NCBI GenBank assembly: GCA_021234155.1
Contig: JAJEKV010000030.1
Span: 1,374,901-1,438,900 of the forward strand
DNA length: 64,000 bases
Reading direction: 5' to 3'
From: Isoetes taiwanensis
Lineage: Eukaryota > Streptophyta > Lycopodiopsida > Isoetales > Isoetaceae
The notes beneath the pieces were generated by a model. It searched no databases and was not told the DNA's origin. It saw only the letters and a list, made by a program, of their open reading frames with translations. Positions 36,613 to 46,680 of the stretch are shown piece after piece. Numbering within the stretch: the first letter of the stretch is position 1; each line of letters begins with the position of its first letter. Made by a program: the position numbers and the translations under genes.

Positions 36613-36945
36613 GTTAGATGGCACTCCATTACCTACACCGGTTAATGGTTTTAAGCCTCAAAACATTTCATCACACGTAAAAGCGAAAATCAACAAACGG
36701 TCTGATTCAAGAAGCAAACACCACGAGATAGTGACTAAACAGCGGCATATTATATTATAAGTGGATATTTTTTACAAAATGCGGCACGGGCCGCAGCTAT
36801 TTCCGCTATATGGGCACCCTATATATAAAAAACGGGCTCGAGAGCCTATCTACTAAAACCTAAGAGGAAAAACCCTCTACTGGGGGTTGGAGCGAGTAAT
36901 GCGGAGGAGGTGGTAGAGGTTCTCGCCAGGTCCCGGGGTCAGTAG

Positions 36946-38730
36946 GTGCGTAACCACCTCCATCCCGTTGGTATTAGGGTCGGGATGTTCAGCCATCCCG
37001 GAGCACCAGCCATCCATTCGCAGGCCACGATTGTGGCAGCGCCAGAGGTCCAGACAGTTCATTTTGCAAGTAATCCACTCCTGACAGTTGGTGGGCATAG
37101 TGCAGTTTTCGTTCAAACCAGCAGCCGCCATGCGGAGATTGCCACACTACGCCTCCATACTCCTGGGCAATCCTCTTCACATGCCACGCTTCCTGGTAAA
37201 CGGGTCCGTGATCAGTCCCGTCTTTTGTTAGAACAGGCGAATCGGATCCGTGACCTTGAACATCAGCTCCAGCAAGCAGTTCAATCTGCTAAGGAAGCCC
37301 AAAACAAACAGGAGGGATATCTTGAAATTGCTACCAACATCCCGGTGGACTTCTCTACTCCTTCCAGCTATCTTGACTATGTGGTGGCCCGACGACACCT
37401 CTTTCTTTTGAAGTGGTACACGGCCAATGGCCAAGTTCATCAACCGCCATTCAACAGTGTGGACTTCCTTAGGATCTGTCCGGATCTTTCTATTGAAGAT
37501 AAGGGTTTATTTTGTGCACTCTTAGTCTTTGAACAACTCACGGTTGAAGATCCTGAATTAGTCATCTTTCGCGTTGTTCAGCCCATGGCATATGTTTTTC
37601 ATGACTTCTACCTGGCGGATCTCCAGGATAAATTTCGGGATGAGGCCCATCGTGTTTTTAGAGGCAACTCCAATGCTGCTTGGTTGTTTTCAACCACCAA
37701 CAAATATTTCAAGGATCCTGCTCAGTCTCAGACTTTTGAACAGGAGTACATGCTCGAATCGCTCAAGACTTACCTCTGGCGGCGTGAAACATTGAACAGT
37801 CAACAAAAATCCGGCACATTCTGATGATCTCGAATTTGCCCAGATTTATATGCAAAGACTTGGGAGGCTACAATCAACTCCGTGGCCTTCCTACGAAAGC
37901 AAGACCATCCCCACGGGTTGGGTCAATCCTCCCCGTCTATCAATTACTCTCTACTTGCAATGGGACCATTGGTGTCGTGCTCTTGATCAAAATCTTGTTC
38001 AAGCATTTCGGGACATGGCTCGCAACCCGCACGACACGCATGCTTCCCTCTCCATATGCTTCCTTAGGAGCCCCTCCACCCCACCTTCCTTTCTTACCGG
38101 GCGACTTCCCTTTTGGACGAAGGTCATGGATGGCCACGCTGGGTCGACTCCGCCTCAGATCTCCACGGATCTCCGGTGGGATCCCCGATTTGTCAGACGC
38201 TCCAACTGGGAGGAGAATGCCACTTTGGACACTACTGAAAATTGGATTTATATCGGTAATGAGCGTGGTTGGCAAAAGCCTGCTGATGCCTTGCATGGTC
38301 TTGATACTTTCTTGCAGCATGCTGCCACCTCACCCGACCCTTCAGTCCACCGTCAAGCTGGTTTCTGTGCAGCTCTCAAATGCATCCTGGTAAGATCTTT
38401 AAATCGGCAGCGTCCAATCTTTCACTGCAATCCGAATGCCAGTGTCAGTCCCTTCGGTCTCCAAACCTGCCTTCTCATGGAGTGCCAGTTTGTTCCTTCG
38501 GCCGCCCATGCTGCTCTGGAAGACATGGTGCGCTCTCACTTCCTCATTGAGGCCCATCCTGCCCTAGGGCTCAACACCCCTGAAGCTCTTCAAACACGCC
38601 AGGACCTCATTGCTCATTACCATAATGGCGCCCGACCTCATTCCCGTGAGGATCACTTTCCGACTGCTGGTTTCCCGCCCTCGGAAGCCATTCCTCCTTT
38701 TCTTCAGACTGAGTGTCGTTTGGTGGGGAG
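36946..38730 (+). CDS. Additional ORF between integrase and 3' LTR (~590 codons, one frameshift)
   Basis: Two consecutive frames (36946-37824 and 37850 onward) join if one indel near 37824 is allowed. About 80-90 residues in is a coiled-coil-like heptad segment (LEQANRIRDLEHQLQQAVQSA), followed by a globular region rich in aromatics (SYLDYVVARRHLFLLKWY; DFYLADLQDKFRDEAHRVF). I see no signal peptide or clear transmembrane segment, so it is not an obvious envelope-like protein. I recognise no family. Extra ORFs in this position occur in some non-chromovirus Ty3/gypsy lineages; their roles are largely unknown. It is less degraded than gag and pol, with one break in 590 codons. Confidence 0.55.
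38721..38730 (+). other. Polypurine tract of the Ty3/gypsy element
   Basis: TGGTGGGGAG lies immediately before the TGTTAG of the 3' LTR. Confidence 0.75.
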
Positions 38731-39320
38731 TGTTAGTCCCAGGCCTCCCGGTTCAGGGACTATTCATGCACACGACGGACCAGGTCAAGCTCAAAGATCC
38801 ACGAACGACCACCACGGTCAGCCATCAAAGGCCCGTGAGAAGACCAAGCGTGACCACCACGGTCAAAGGCCGGTTCAAGCTATTAAGAGGCGCCGCTCGG
38901 ACAAGTGATGGCCCCACACCGCCGTCGGCGTCAGTGATTCTAGGCACTTCAAGAGGCACCGCCAACATTCCTGCAAATCAGGCCTCCTTCCAGGAGTCGG
39001 CACCGAGATCAGTCAGAGTGTCTATATTGGGCCAAAGGCCATTGTACTATATATATGATTAGAGCTAGCACATGAAGGCTAGATGAGTTTTGAGTCTTGT
39101 CTCTTTTCAGTTTTCTCTCTTTTGCGAGAGCTCATGTATGTTCATCATTGATATCAAGGAAGCTTATCATTTTCCTCTCATTGTTCTCTTGTTCTGTTTT
39201 CTTCTTCTTGTTCTCTTCTTGCAAATCCCGCGTGACATAGTCCCCCGGACTCTCCTGTTAGATCCACGTGTCCTCACAGAGGGCTGTCTTCCAGGAGTTC
39301 CCGAACCCAGACCCCAAACA
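38731..39320 (+). repeat. 3' LTR
   Basis: Begins TGTTAGTCCC and ends ACCCCAAACA, followed by the target duplication CTCGT (39321-39325). The extra 3' ORF runs open for ~180 bp into it. Confidence 0.95.
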
Positions 39321-39325
39321 CTCGT
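39321..39325. repeat. Right target-site duplication (CTCGT)
   Basis: Matches 30112-30116; the repeat unit resumes GAATGCCCTTGAGGG, as in the intact units at about 52573 and 53368. Confidence 0.95.
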
Positions 39326-40000
39326 GAATGCCCTTGAGGGCTTTTTAGACATTTGCATTTGTGTCTTTAGCTCCTTTATCCCAATTTGCTCAGTCCTCTA
39401 TTCCTGATCCCTTATTCCATCCATTTCATTATAATCTCCTATTCCTCTCTTTTTCATCTTGCATTTTGTCTTTTTCCTCTTTATTCGTTCATTTTATCCC
39501 TTGAACTGTCCTTGCTCTTTTATTGTCTTGACTCCCTCCTTTGTCCGCCTCTTGACTCATCATAGTTCTTTTTTTGCCCTAGTGGTGTCTCATCATCATG
39601 CCATTTTACTATGTTGACCCCAGTTGTTTCCTATCTGCTCACTTCGTTTTCACTTCTTGGACCTCCTTCTTACGTGTGCCTCCATTGTGCCCTCTCGCTC
39701 ATTCTTCTGTCCCCTTTGGGGGTGGTCCCAAATAGATCATCAAGTTGTTCCTTGAACTCTGCTTTTTTCGAAAATGTCATATAGTACCCTTTAAGTCCCT
39801 TGGATTCATTATTCCAATCTCCATCTTTCTCTCACCATAATGGGTTCTTTGGTCCGTTCCCCTAGATTATTCTTGAGTTTCGGGGTCCCTATCATTTTGT
39901 TCTAGATTATGTTGTTTTTACATTTGAAAGTTCGCTTGGATCTGTCATGCATATGGGTATACGTTCATGAATTTTAGTCCTTGATATTCGTTGTAATTGC

Positions 40001-40004
40001 TCTG
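40001..40004. repeat. Left target-site duplication of the DNA transposon (TCTG)
   Basis: TCTG also follows the right end at 52464-52467. The intact unit at about 53261 reads ATTGCTCTGTTTCTTATT, the empty site with a single TCTG. Confidence 0.88.
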
Positions 40005-40029
40005 AAGTCGTATTTAATTAAAGTGGGAC
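40005..40029 (+). repeat. Left terminal inverted repeat (25 bp)
   Basis: Begins AAGTCGTATTTAATTAAAG and is the exact complement of 52439-52463. Confidence 0.95.
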
Positions 40030-40066
40030 TCATTCCATTCCCACTTTTTTCCGGAACCCTGTTAAT

Positions 40067-40348
40067 TTACACAAAAAGGAGCACCCCGACCCGAAAACTA
40101 TCCTTAATTCGAATTTTTGAATAAAACTCTGCATTCAAGCTTTGCTGCAGTTTTCTCTGGTTAGCGAGTCGAGAACAAGAACAATGCAACTGAAACAAAG
40201 GAAATTCATTAAAGTTTGAAACCAAAGATCTAGTTGAAAAAGAATTTTTATTAATAAATTGAACAGGTACAATGTATTTTACATCGGACGCAGAGACCAT
40301 GGTGGTCTTGCCGCCACTACTGATTATCATCTCTTGAGGGTGGTCCAC
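40067..40348 (-). other. Reverse-strand frame near the left end, conserved in both element copies
   Basis: A 93-residue frame (KYIVPVQFINKNSFSTRS...) reaches almost to the TIR; its counterpart at 57988-58221 keeps the frame open with about ten substitutions. Conservation reflects common descent of the two copies, not proven coding. It may be the 3' end or UTR of a reverse-strand transcript. Confidence 0.3.
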
Positions 40349-40470
40349 CTTAGGGGATTAACTAGCGGCGCTTCTTCACGCCCGATCAAAGCCTTTGGGG
40401 CAACCCGGCAGGGTGTGGAATGCCTCACGGGAGGTGCCTGCTACCTCCCACACTGTCCACTTCTCCACTC

Positions 40471-40969
40471 GAGCCCCGGCCGGAATAATTTAAGGGCTAA
40501 ACTTAGCTATTTACATTTTTAGCACATTTTCAAAAAAAATCGCAAAGTAAATGGAAAAAACTGGAAAAAAATATAATTTTCAACCTCTTTTTCGGGACTA
40601 GGGGATGTTTAGCCAAATGCTAGAAAGTAAAGATGCTTTGTTTAGCTAAACCATAGAAACTTTTGGAATGAAGTTCGACTTTTAGCTAACATAATCTTTA
40701 TGATTTTTAGTTTCTTTATGAATTAATTTGAGTCCTAGAGTTTGCTTATTAACATTGTTTTAGAATGTTTTCACAAAGAAAATGACTAAAATAAGTGGAA
40801 TATATTGAAAAAAAAAAGTATAGTAATTTAGCGTAACCACCATAGAAATTTTTGGGGTGATGGTTGGGTAGTTTAGCTAAACACTAGAATTCCCGTTTAG
40901 CAACCTTTTGGGATTAATCCCAAAGGCCGGGCAAGAAGAAATATGTAGTAATTTATTCCCCCTGCTCCC
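40471..40969. mobile_element. ~500-bp insertion absent from the second element copy
   Basis: Copy 2 is continuous from CTTCTCCACTCG to CATCGAATATGC (about 58397-58430), whereas copy 1 carries ~500 bp of AT-rich non-coding DNA between these points. The insert contains repeated TTTAGCTAAAC-type motifs and GGGATTAATCCC, and its ends share GGCCGG/GGGCTAAAC-like inverted sequence, suggesting a MITE. The exact ends are blurred by divergence. Confidence 0.5.
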
Positions 40970-41284
40970 TGACCTTCCATCGAATATGCTGCTTCCCCAA
41001 CCTCCGGTGTTTCTTCAATGCTTGCAAGATGCTTGAGCTTCACGGATTTCTCTTTGTTCTTAGCTTTTCTTTATCCCCGAGCAACCTCCTAAATTCTCGC
41101 AACCTTATCCGAAAGGGATCTGCGGCCGGTGTCGGATCCGCTTGATGCGAACCATCCGAGCAAGGAGAGTATGATTAACAATTACGGTGCCATTAGTCAA
41201 AACGAAGAAAAGAATGTTGAAATCAAATTACAATGGAGAACATTCATTCCATACAACTGCATCCAATGACGTGGGAAGTAGTGT

Positions 41285-41310
41285 CTTTCTCGACTCGCGA
41301 GTCGAGAAAG
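41285..41310. repeat. Perfect 26-bp palindrome (intronic hairpin family)
   Basis: CTTTCTCGACTCG followed by its exact complement. This is the cleanest example of a palindrome family found more than twenty times in the two element copies. Confidence 0.95.
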
Positions 41311-41407
41311 GCCCAGGAAACGCAACGTAGAAGCATCATCATAATACATTGTGGCTGTATCCAGTCACACAATCAAACATACAAATGATCTCATCAACAG
41401 GACAAGC

Positions 41408-41441
41408 ATGCCTTTCTCGACTCGTGAGTCGAGAAAGGCAT
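41408..41441. repeat. 34-bp palindrome of the same family
   Basis: ATGCCTTTCTCGACTCG pairs with its complement except at the central base pair. The counterpart in copy 2 (59089-59122) is identical. Confidence 0.95.
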
Positions 41442-41538
41442 CGAAAACTCAATATACAAGTATATTCATTACAAAATGTTCAATACATTTCACGTTTGTT
41501 TACAATATTCACACAATTTGACTATCTGAAAGCAGAGG

Positions 41539-44500
41539 TCACTCTTCTTGTTCACCAAAATATTTGTCGTCCATAGCTTTCATGATCGCCTTGCTCTCTG
41601 GATCGGGTTCCGTGGAGGCTCGGATAGTTCGTTCGAAGCACATCGGCGACAAGAATGGCAAAGCGGGATTCTGCCAAGACAGGACACAATCCGAAGGACA
41701 ACCACCTATCCGTCTCATATTCTTCAGGTCGATATGGCTTAGCAATGATTGTATTTTGCGCGTTATGATAGCACTTGTAGGCGGAGTCGTCTATGATCAG
41801 CGTGTTGTGTTTGCCATAGTCCTGGAATTGCTCATAAACCCTATCCCCAGCCTTTTCACCATTATAGGCTTCCCCTTTGTGATGGCTGGATCGAGGTCCG
41901 ACACATGCTCGACCCTTTCGCTTCCCCAAACGAACTTGAACTTCAAAACTGAAATGCCGAGAACACCAAGAACATTGACAATATTTTTCTTTGCCATACA
42001 AGACCATATGCCCACCAATCCCCGCTCAATGCACCATTCAATAATTTCCTTAGCTCTAGGCCTCGGATACACTATTTTATGCTCCGCTTCTGTCGGGATC
42101 CGCGAGGTGTTAATCCTGGGACGCCTTTATCGTGGTATACCGCAGCTAATACTCCATTGACGCCAAATATTACAAGCTTGGCGGGACCACCGATCCCGCT
42201 GGAGTTTGGCTCACCATATATCCGGTTCATCGGGATCCAAATGCGGATCATTATCATTTCAGGTCCTTTTCTAGCCGTGGAGCAAATGTCTTGCTCGATT
42301 GTCTTTGTCCTTTTCATTCTCCTCCTCGCGACGTGAACCGCTGCCCAATGACAATGATCCTGACTCGTTGACTGAATTCCACGAAATGATGACATCCGGC
42401 TTTAAAGGAACGAGTTTTCTCGACTCGCGAGTCGAGAATGAAAAGAAAAGGTATTGAAAGGAAACGAGTTTTCTCGACTCACGAGTCGAGAAACACCGAT
42501 AGAGCAAAGTAAACTCACCTCAATCTCGGATTCTCAAGAATCTGTTCTACAAAGATCCTTGTCTAAACCTTCGACATTCACGCTTCACGTCCGCTTGGTC
42601 TCCTCGCCCTCGCCGCCTTTTATCGCTTCCATTTGTCTTCCTCCCCTTGAAATGCTCATGAAGCGTATCCGGTATGACCTAATGGTTTCAACCATGTCCT
42701 TATTTCCAACCACGGATATAGGTTTCATTCCAAACAAAGATAGCCCCCGAGAGAACAGGCCATTCATGTACCACTTTCGATACAATTTGATCTTCCCTCG
42801 ACCAAGCTGGTTATGAAGTACTTGATAACTCTTGGCCGGATAGGAATTCTATGTATAGGACCTGTCGCACCATCTTTGCCTGACCTTGTCCATCGATGGA
42901 ACATCCTCCATAAATCTGCCCCCTTCCGTGGTTCCATCGCGCTTGAGAGATCATGAACTGTCGAGATAATGATGCTCGCTAGACCACCACTTATCCAGTC
43001 TAAAAGGATCTTGAAATCAAAACCAAAACTATGTTGGCAAAGCTTGGTGCCTTCGGCAAAGCCAAGTCTACACTCATGATCAAGTTCAGATATGGAGTAC
43101 ATGATCTTGTTGGTGAAGTTAATATCACCGCCCATTGGGAGACAGTTATTTGTCCGATTGTCCGGCATGCAAAAGACAAGGAAACCGAAAGTATCCGGTC
43201 GGTCATGTCCGCATTACACGCCTTGTACCACCGCTTCTATGTCACTTTGTCATAAAAAGGGTGGGGTCTTCGATCATATTGATGGCAAATAGTGCCACGG
43301 GTCCAGTGCCAATTCGCACCACCAAATCCCTTGTGTCCCAAAGTTACCGAAATGGGGAGCTATCGTCGGCCTTAAATGGGACCACCCCTCAATCCAAGCT
43401 TCCTCTTGAATTGCCATAGCACGCTCAGGAAAGGAAGGGTTTTGACGCTACGCTTCAGCTTGGTGTTGATGTAGGGTTGACATAGACGATTCAATTCCTT
43501 CATGTCTTCCTCATCAAGGGCAGCCTTTTTCCTTGTAATAATCAAAGTCATGGTATTCATTAGATGCAACATTGCGAACCTCCGTGATGCCTTCTTCTAA
43601 CGCAGACGCCGCCGCTTTAGGACTGTGGCATAATCCTTTTAGGCCCCGCATTTTAGAACTCCTAGTCTTCCTTAGCGGGATTGTTCCATCCAAGATTCGC
43701 CTTGCAGGTCAAGCGTTTTTTGTCCGGTGAGGCCCTCAGATCCTCTTCATGAACCGCTTGTCAAACAACTTGGGGTCCGGCCTCGATGGAAATTCTCCAT
43801 TGCTGTCCTTCAACTTGCCTCTTGTCCATTGAGCCCATATCTCGTCCATTTCTCCCGCACCGCCTCGAGTGCTAAGAATGAGGTCATATTGGTCCGAGAG
43901 AGACTCCCCGCATTTCCTTGGTGTTCTCTTCTTCTTCTCCTCTTCATCCTCTCCCCTCATCATCTTCCTCGCCCTCCAGCCAGAACATATCTGCATAGTT
44001 TCTCAAAGGTCTTCCACTTATCCGAGGGAGCCCTGTTTTCCTTTAGGACGCCGAGGACAACCCAATGCTTTCCATCGCTGCCTAGCGTGTATGATCCGGT
44101 CGGATAAGGGCTGCATCGATCAATGTACCAATGTCGAGCATGATAGTATCTACAAACACCCCTTCTTTTACTTATCGGGTTTTCACTTCAGCGAGTCGAA
44201 AGCTCGCGATCCTTTGATTTTCGTGTTACCACGGCTTTCGACTCGCGAGTCGAAAACCCGATGATAATCGGAAAAAAACGTCAAGATGGTAGGGCTTTCG
44301 ACCGGCGAGTCGAGAAAGTCCCTTTGAATGTCTAATTTTCTTTTACTTCTTCGGGTTTTCTCGACCGCAGTCGAAAAGCTCGCATCCTTTGATTTTACGT
44401 TATTACCTCGGCTTTCTCGACTCGCTGAGTCAAGAAACCCCAGTGATAATCGGCAAATGTTAGGATTTAGAGAGTTATTTACCTTTTACGTGCTTCGCAC

Positions 44501-45734
44501 TCGCCGCTATTGTGTTCAGCGTTGGCTAATGCTGGCCAGTTAGGTTCTTTAAAGCGTCTCCGCCGAAAGAACTCTGCACTCTCGCTGGCATATCTATCCT
44601 TGATCCTTGCGGCACCTCCTTCTCGTCCTCGCAATACTTTGCGCCGCCCTAACTGAATGCTGACCGCCTACAACCCGAACCGGATGTCCTTTCCCTTCAA
44701 ATCTTCCTCGGACTTCCAAATTTAACAACTCACCGGGTCGATGCTGCTAAAAGGTATGACATCCGCAGTATTGATCTCGCAATGGATGTCGCACCATCGG
44801 GTTCCTAATCTCCGGCATGTGTGTGCTGGATTAAATTCCCGTGGTTGAACAAGACGGCATCTCCCCGGCAAACCTTCAGCCGCCTAATGTCCAAAGGCGG
44901 CTTGTGTGATATTCCCAACGGATAATCTTGAGCCAGCCGCTCCATTTTCTCAGGCTCCCTCTCAGGAAATCCTGATCGATCATCCGGATCCATTAATTGG
45001 GAGTCGACCATATCTTCGCCTCCTTCGTCTATCCGATTCCTCCCGTGTGGTGTCATCATCCCCATCTTTGTTTTTGGTGGACTTTTTGTGTATGAACCAC
45101 AACTTCATTCCCCATCAGAGAGTGTTGTAGAGTCTTCAAAGACAAGAGAAGTGAAGCTCCCCAGATTGAAATGCTTTTTCCCCGACTGAAATCTCCATAC
45201 CAAAGCTCCCTCGATGTTAGGTTTCGGCCTCCTTCATCCCTTCCAGATCCTTCCACCCAAGGTTCTGACAATTTAAAGGCGCCGGCCTTTTTTCGGTGCC
45301 CTTAGCCTTGCTCATGGAAGAGTGAGAATAATTTGAAACTGCTAATTTTTTGGTGTGATAGAACTTACTCTTCCGCAAATCCGACATGTAGTGTTAAATG
45401 CTTTGAATCAAGCGCAGATGGAGAGCACAACACCCATTTTCTTGTACTTGTCTCCTCGAGCTCTTCTTGTCCCTTTGGTGTAGAAACAGATCTTTCTCCT
45501 TCCCACTTGTCGATACCTCGACATACCACCAAGAATCTGCTGCTGTTTCAAGAAGCTCTGTCTCCAGTCCCTCGATGACGAAGAATGGAGTTCGGCCAGT
45601 GATCACCAGTGAGTCCGAGGTGAATGCTGCAAGAAGAAAGGATGGATCAGTTAAGGTATTCCGACAAAAGAAAAACCTCAGAGCTCACCTGGGGTGTTTG
45701 TCTTCTTCTTCTTGCCGCCACCCGGTAGAAGCAT
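41539..45734 (-). CDS. Captured multi-exon cargo gene with C-terminal FCP1/NIF-type HAD phosphatase domain (copy 1)
   Basis: The reverse-strand gene runs from an ATG at 45734 (MLLPGGGKKKK, ending at a GTGAGC donor) to a stop at 41539-41541 (MKAMDDKYFGEQEE). Exon pieces in between include a segment with PSRPDPKLFDK..FMKRI, one with PIHRIPIRPRVIKYFITSLVE, and the HAD part. Motif I reads IFGVNGVL here, so the nucleophilic Asp is Gly; motif II is WSCM; motif IV is LIIDDSAYKCYHN with both aspartates. FCP1-type enzymes dephosphorylate protein serine, such as the RNA polymerase II tail, but this copy lacks the nucleophile and has frameshifts, so activity is unlikely. Introns are short and hold palindromes. 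The N-terminal ~450 residues match nothing I recognise. Confidence 0.7.
42417..42492. repeat. Two palindromes inside one short intron (copy 1)
   Basis: TTCTCGACTCG-type palindromes at 42417-42438 and 42471-42492 lie in the ~120-bp reverse-strand intron just before the HAD exon, 30-50 bp from its donor (GTGAGTTTAC). Copy 2 has the same pair at 60096-60117 and 60147-60170. Confidence 0.9.
44184..44435. repeat. Cluster of five palindromes in a cargo-gene intron (copy 1)
   Basis: Variants of the TTTCTCGACTCG...CGAGTCGAGAAA palindrome recur at about 44188, 44233-44256, 44294-44318, 44352-44378 and 44411-44437, every 55-60 bp, with conserved spacer text (GTTACCxCGGCTTTC; CATCCTTTGATTTT). It resembles a tandem array with a ~115-bp period of paired palindromes. 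Confidence 0.85.
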
Positions 45735-46068
45735 CCCTCCGGTACCCGCTTCTTGGACGGAGTCATGTCTTTATGCCCTCTCATCCTCTTCGGACCCCTC
45801 TGTAAATTAAGTCTCCTCCGCGCGTTGTGAGTTTTAGGACTGCATGTAAAAAAGATCGGGCGTGTTCTTTAATTTGAAGTTAAGGACATGCAATCATTTA
45901 TGAAAAGAAGCGGGCTAAGGGTACAGCACGGTCGGCTTTAGCCCGCCCAAACACTATTTCGAAATTTAATCACATCAAGGGACTAAGTGAGCGGAGCGTA
46001 GTTTATCTTCCTCGCGGCATTGGGGACCTCGAAGTTCGAGGGGAGCATCGATCGTTAGCGACTTCGGA
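45735..46068. promoter_or_regulatory. Divergent promoter region of cargo and transposase genes
   Basis: The 334 bp between the two divergent start codons must carry both promoters. It contains the 15-bp palindrome CCTCGAAGTTCGAGG at 46027-46041, about 28 bp before the + strand ATG, and the same motif at the same place in copy 2 (about 63755-63769). The stretch AAGTGAGCGGAGCG and the 100 bp around the palindrome are unusually well conserved between copies, as expected for a binding site. Confidence 0.5.
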
Positions 46069-46373
46069 ATGGCGCCCGACGCTAGTAAGCTGCTAACGGC
46101 GCCTTGCATATGTGTTTTTCCCGACCGCCGCGATCCCTATTGCAAGCAGTTGATTTGATCGATGAGCACGGAGCTAAGGTAGGAAGCGGAGAGGAGCTGC
46201 CAGACACGGGAACTCTACACTGCGGCGCCATGGAACGGGGATATGCGAGAATCGCAGTGATACAAGTATTAGATGCGAATACACTCTTGAAGAGACCGAC
46301 AGAAGAAGCAAAGACTCTAGGTGAGGCTGCGGGATCCGTGATACAGTGGCCCAAGGAATTACTGCGTGAAGAG
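46069..46373 (+). CDS. First exons of the transposon + strand gene: DUF8039-like segment (copy 1)
   Basis: Exon 1 (46069-46084) has the ATG and a GTAAGC donor; exon 2 (46147-46373) encodes EHGAKVGSGEELPDTGTLHC, ERGYARIAVIQVLDANTLL and TEEAKTLGEAAGSVIQWPKE, ending at a GTGAGT donor in phase 0. The pattern (G-x-L, a V-x-V strand, then a TLGEAxG...WPK block) matches what I know as DUF8039, a domain found in plant transposon proteins; the name is from memory. The phase agrees with an acceptor at 49344, where a second segment of similar pattern begins (VFAEGII...LSLRWPIRYI), so I join both into one gene. Copy 2 has the same two exons at the window edge. Confidence 0.6.
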
Positions 46374-46680
46374 GTGAGTTTCAGAGATGCCTATGTTATT
46401 TCGCTTGTAGAACATGCCGTATGTGTTTAAATAATGGAACTACTGATAAGCTCGACGGATTCATCGTTTCCTTGTCCAGCATTTTTCAGCCTCGAGAGAT
46501 GATTTACTCTCTCGGGTTGAGAGATGCTCTAAGAAGGAAACAATGGATCGGGGGTAAAAAACGCCCGTTTTAGGTGTGTTTTTCATGGATCGCTTACTTG
46601 GAATGTTGTACATAGATCGTGGCTAGGACTAAGGCCCGTGAGATGCGGTTCAAATGCATCCTCTTGTAGTTAGTTTGAGG

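Larger units (their letters stand above)
30117..39320 (+). mobile_element. Complete Ty3/gypsy LTR retrotransposon with an extra 3' ORF
   Basis: A 9204-bp element with LTRs of 584 and 590 bp (TGTTAG...CAAACA), a tRNA primer-binding site, gag with three zinc knuckles, pol in the order protease, reverse transcriptase, RNase H, integrase, then an additional ORF of roughly 600 codons before a polypurine tract. The order places it in Ty3/gypsy; I see no chromodomain, and the long extra 3' ORF resembles non-chromovirus lineages such as Tat/Athila-type elements. Reading frames are interrupted many times; some breaks may be sequence error. It sits in a tandem-repeat unit with a 5-bp duplication. Confidence 0.95.
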
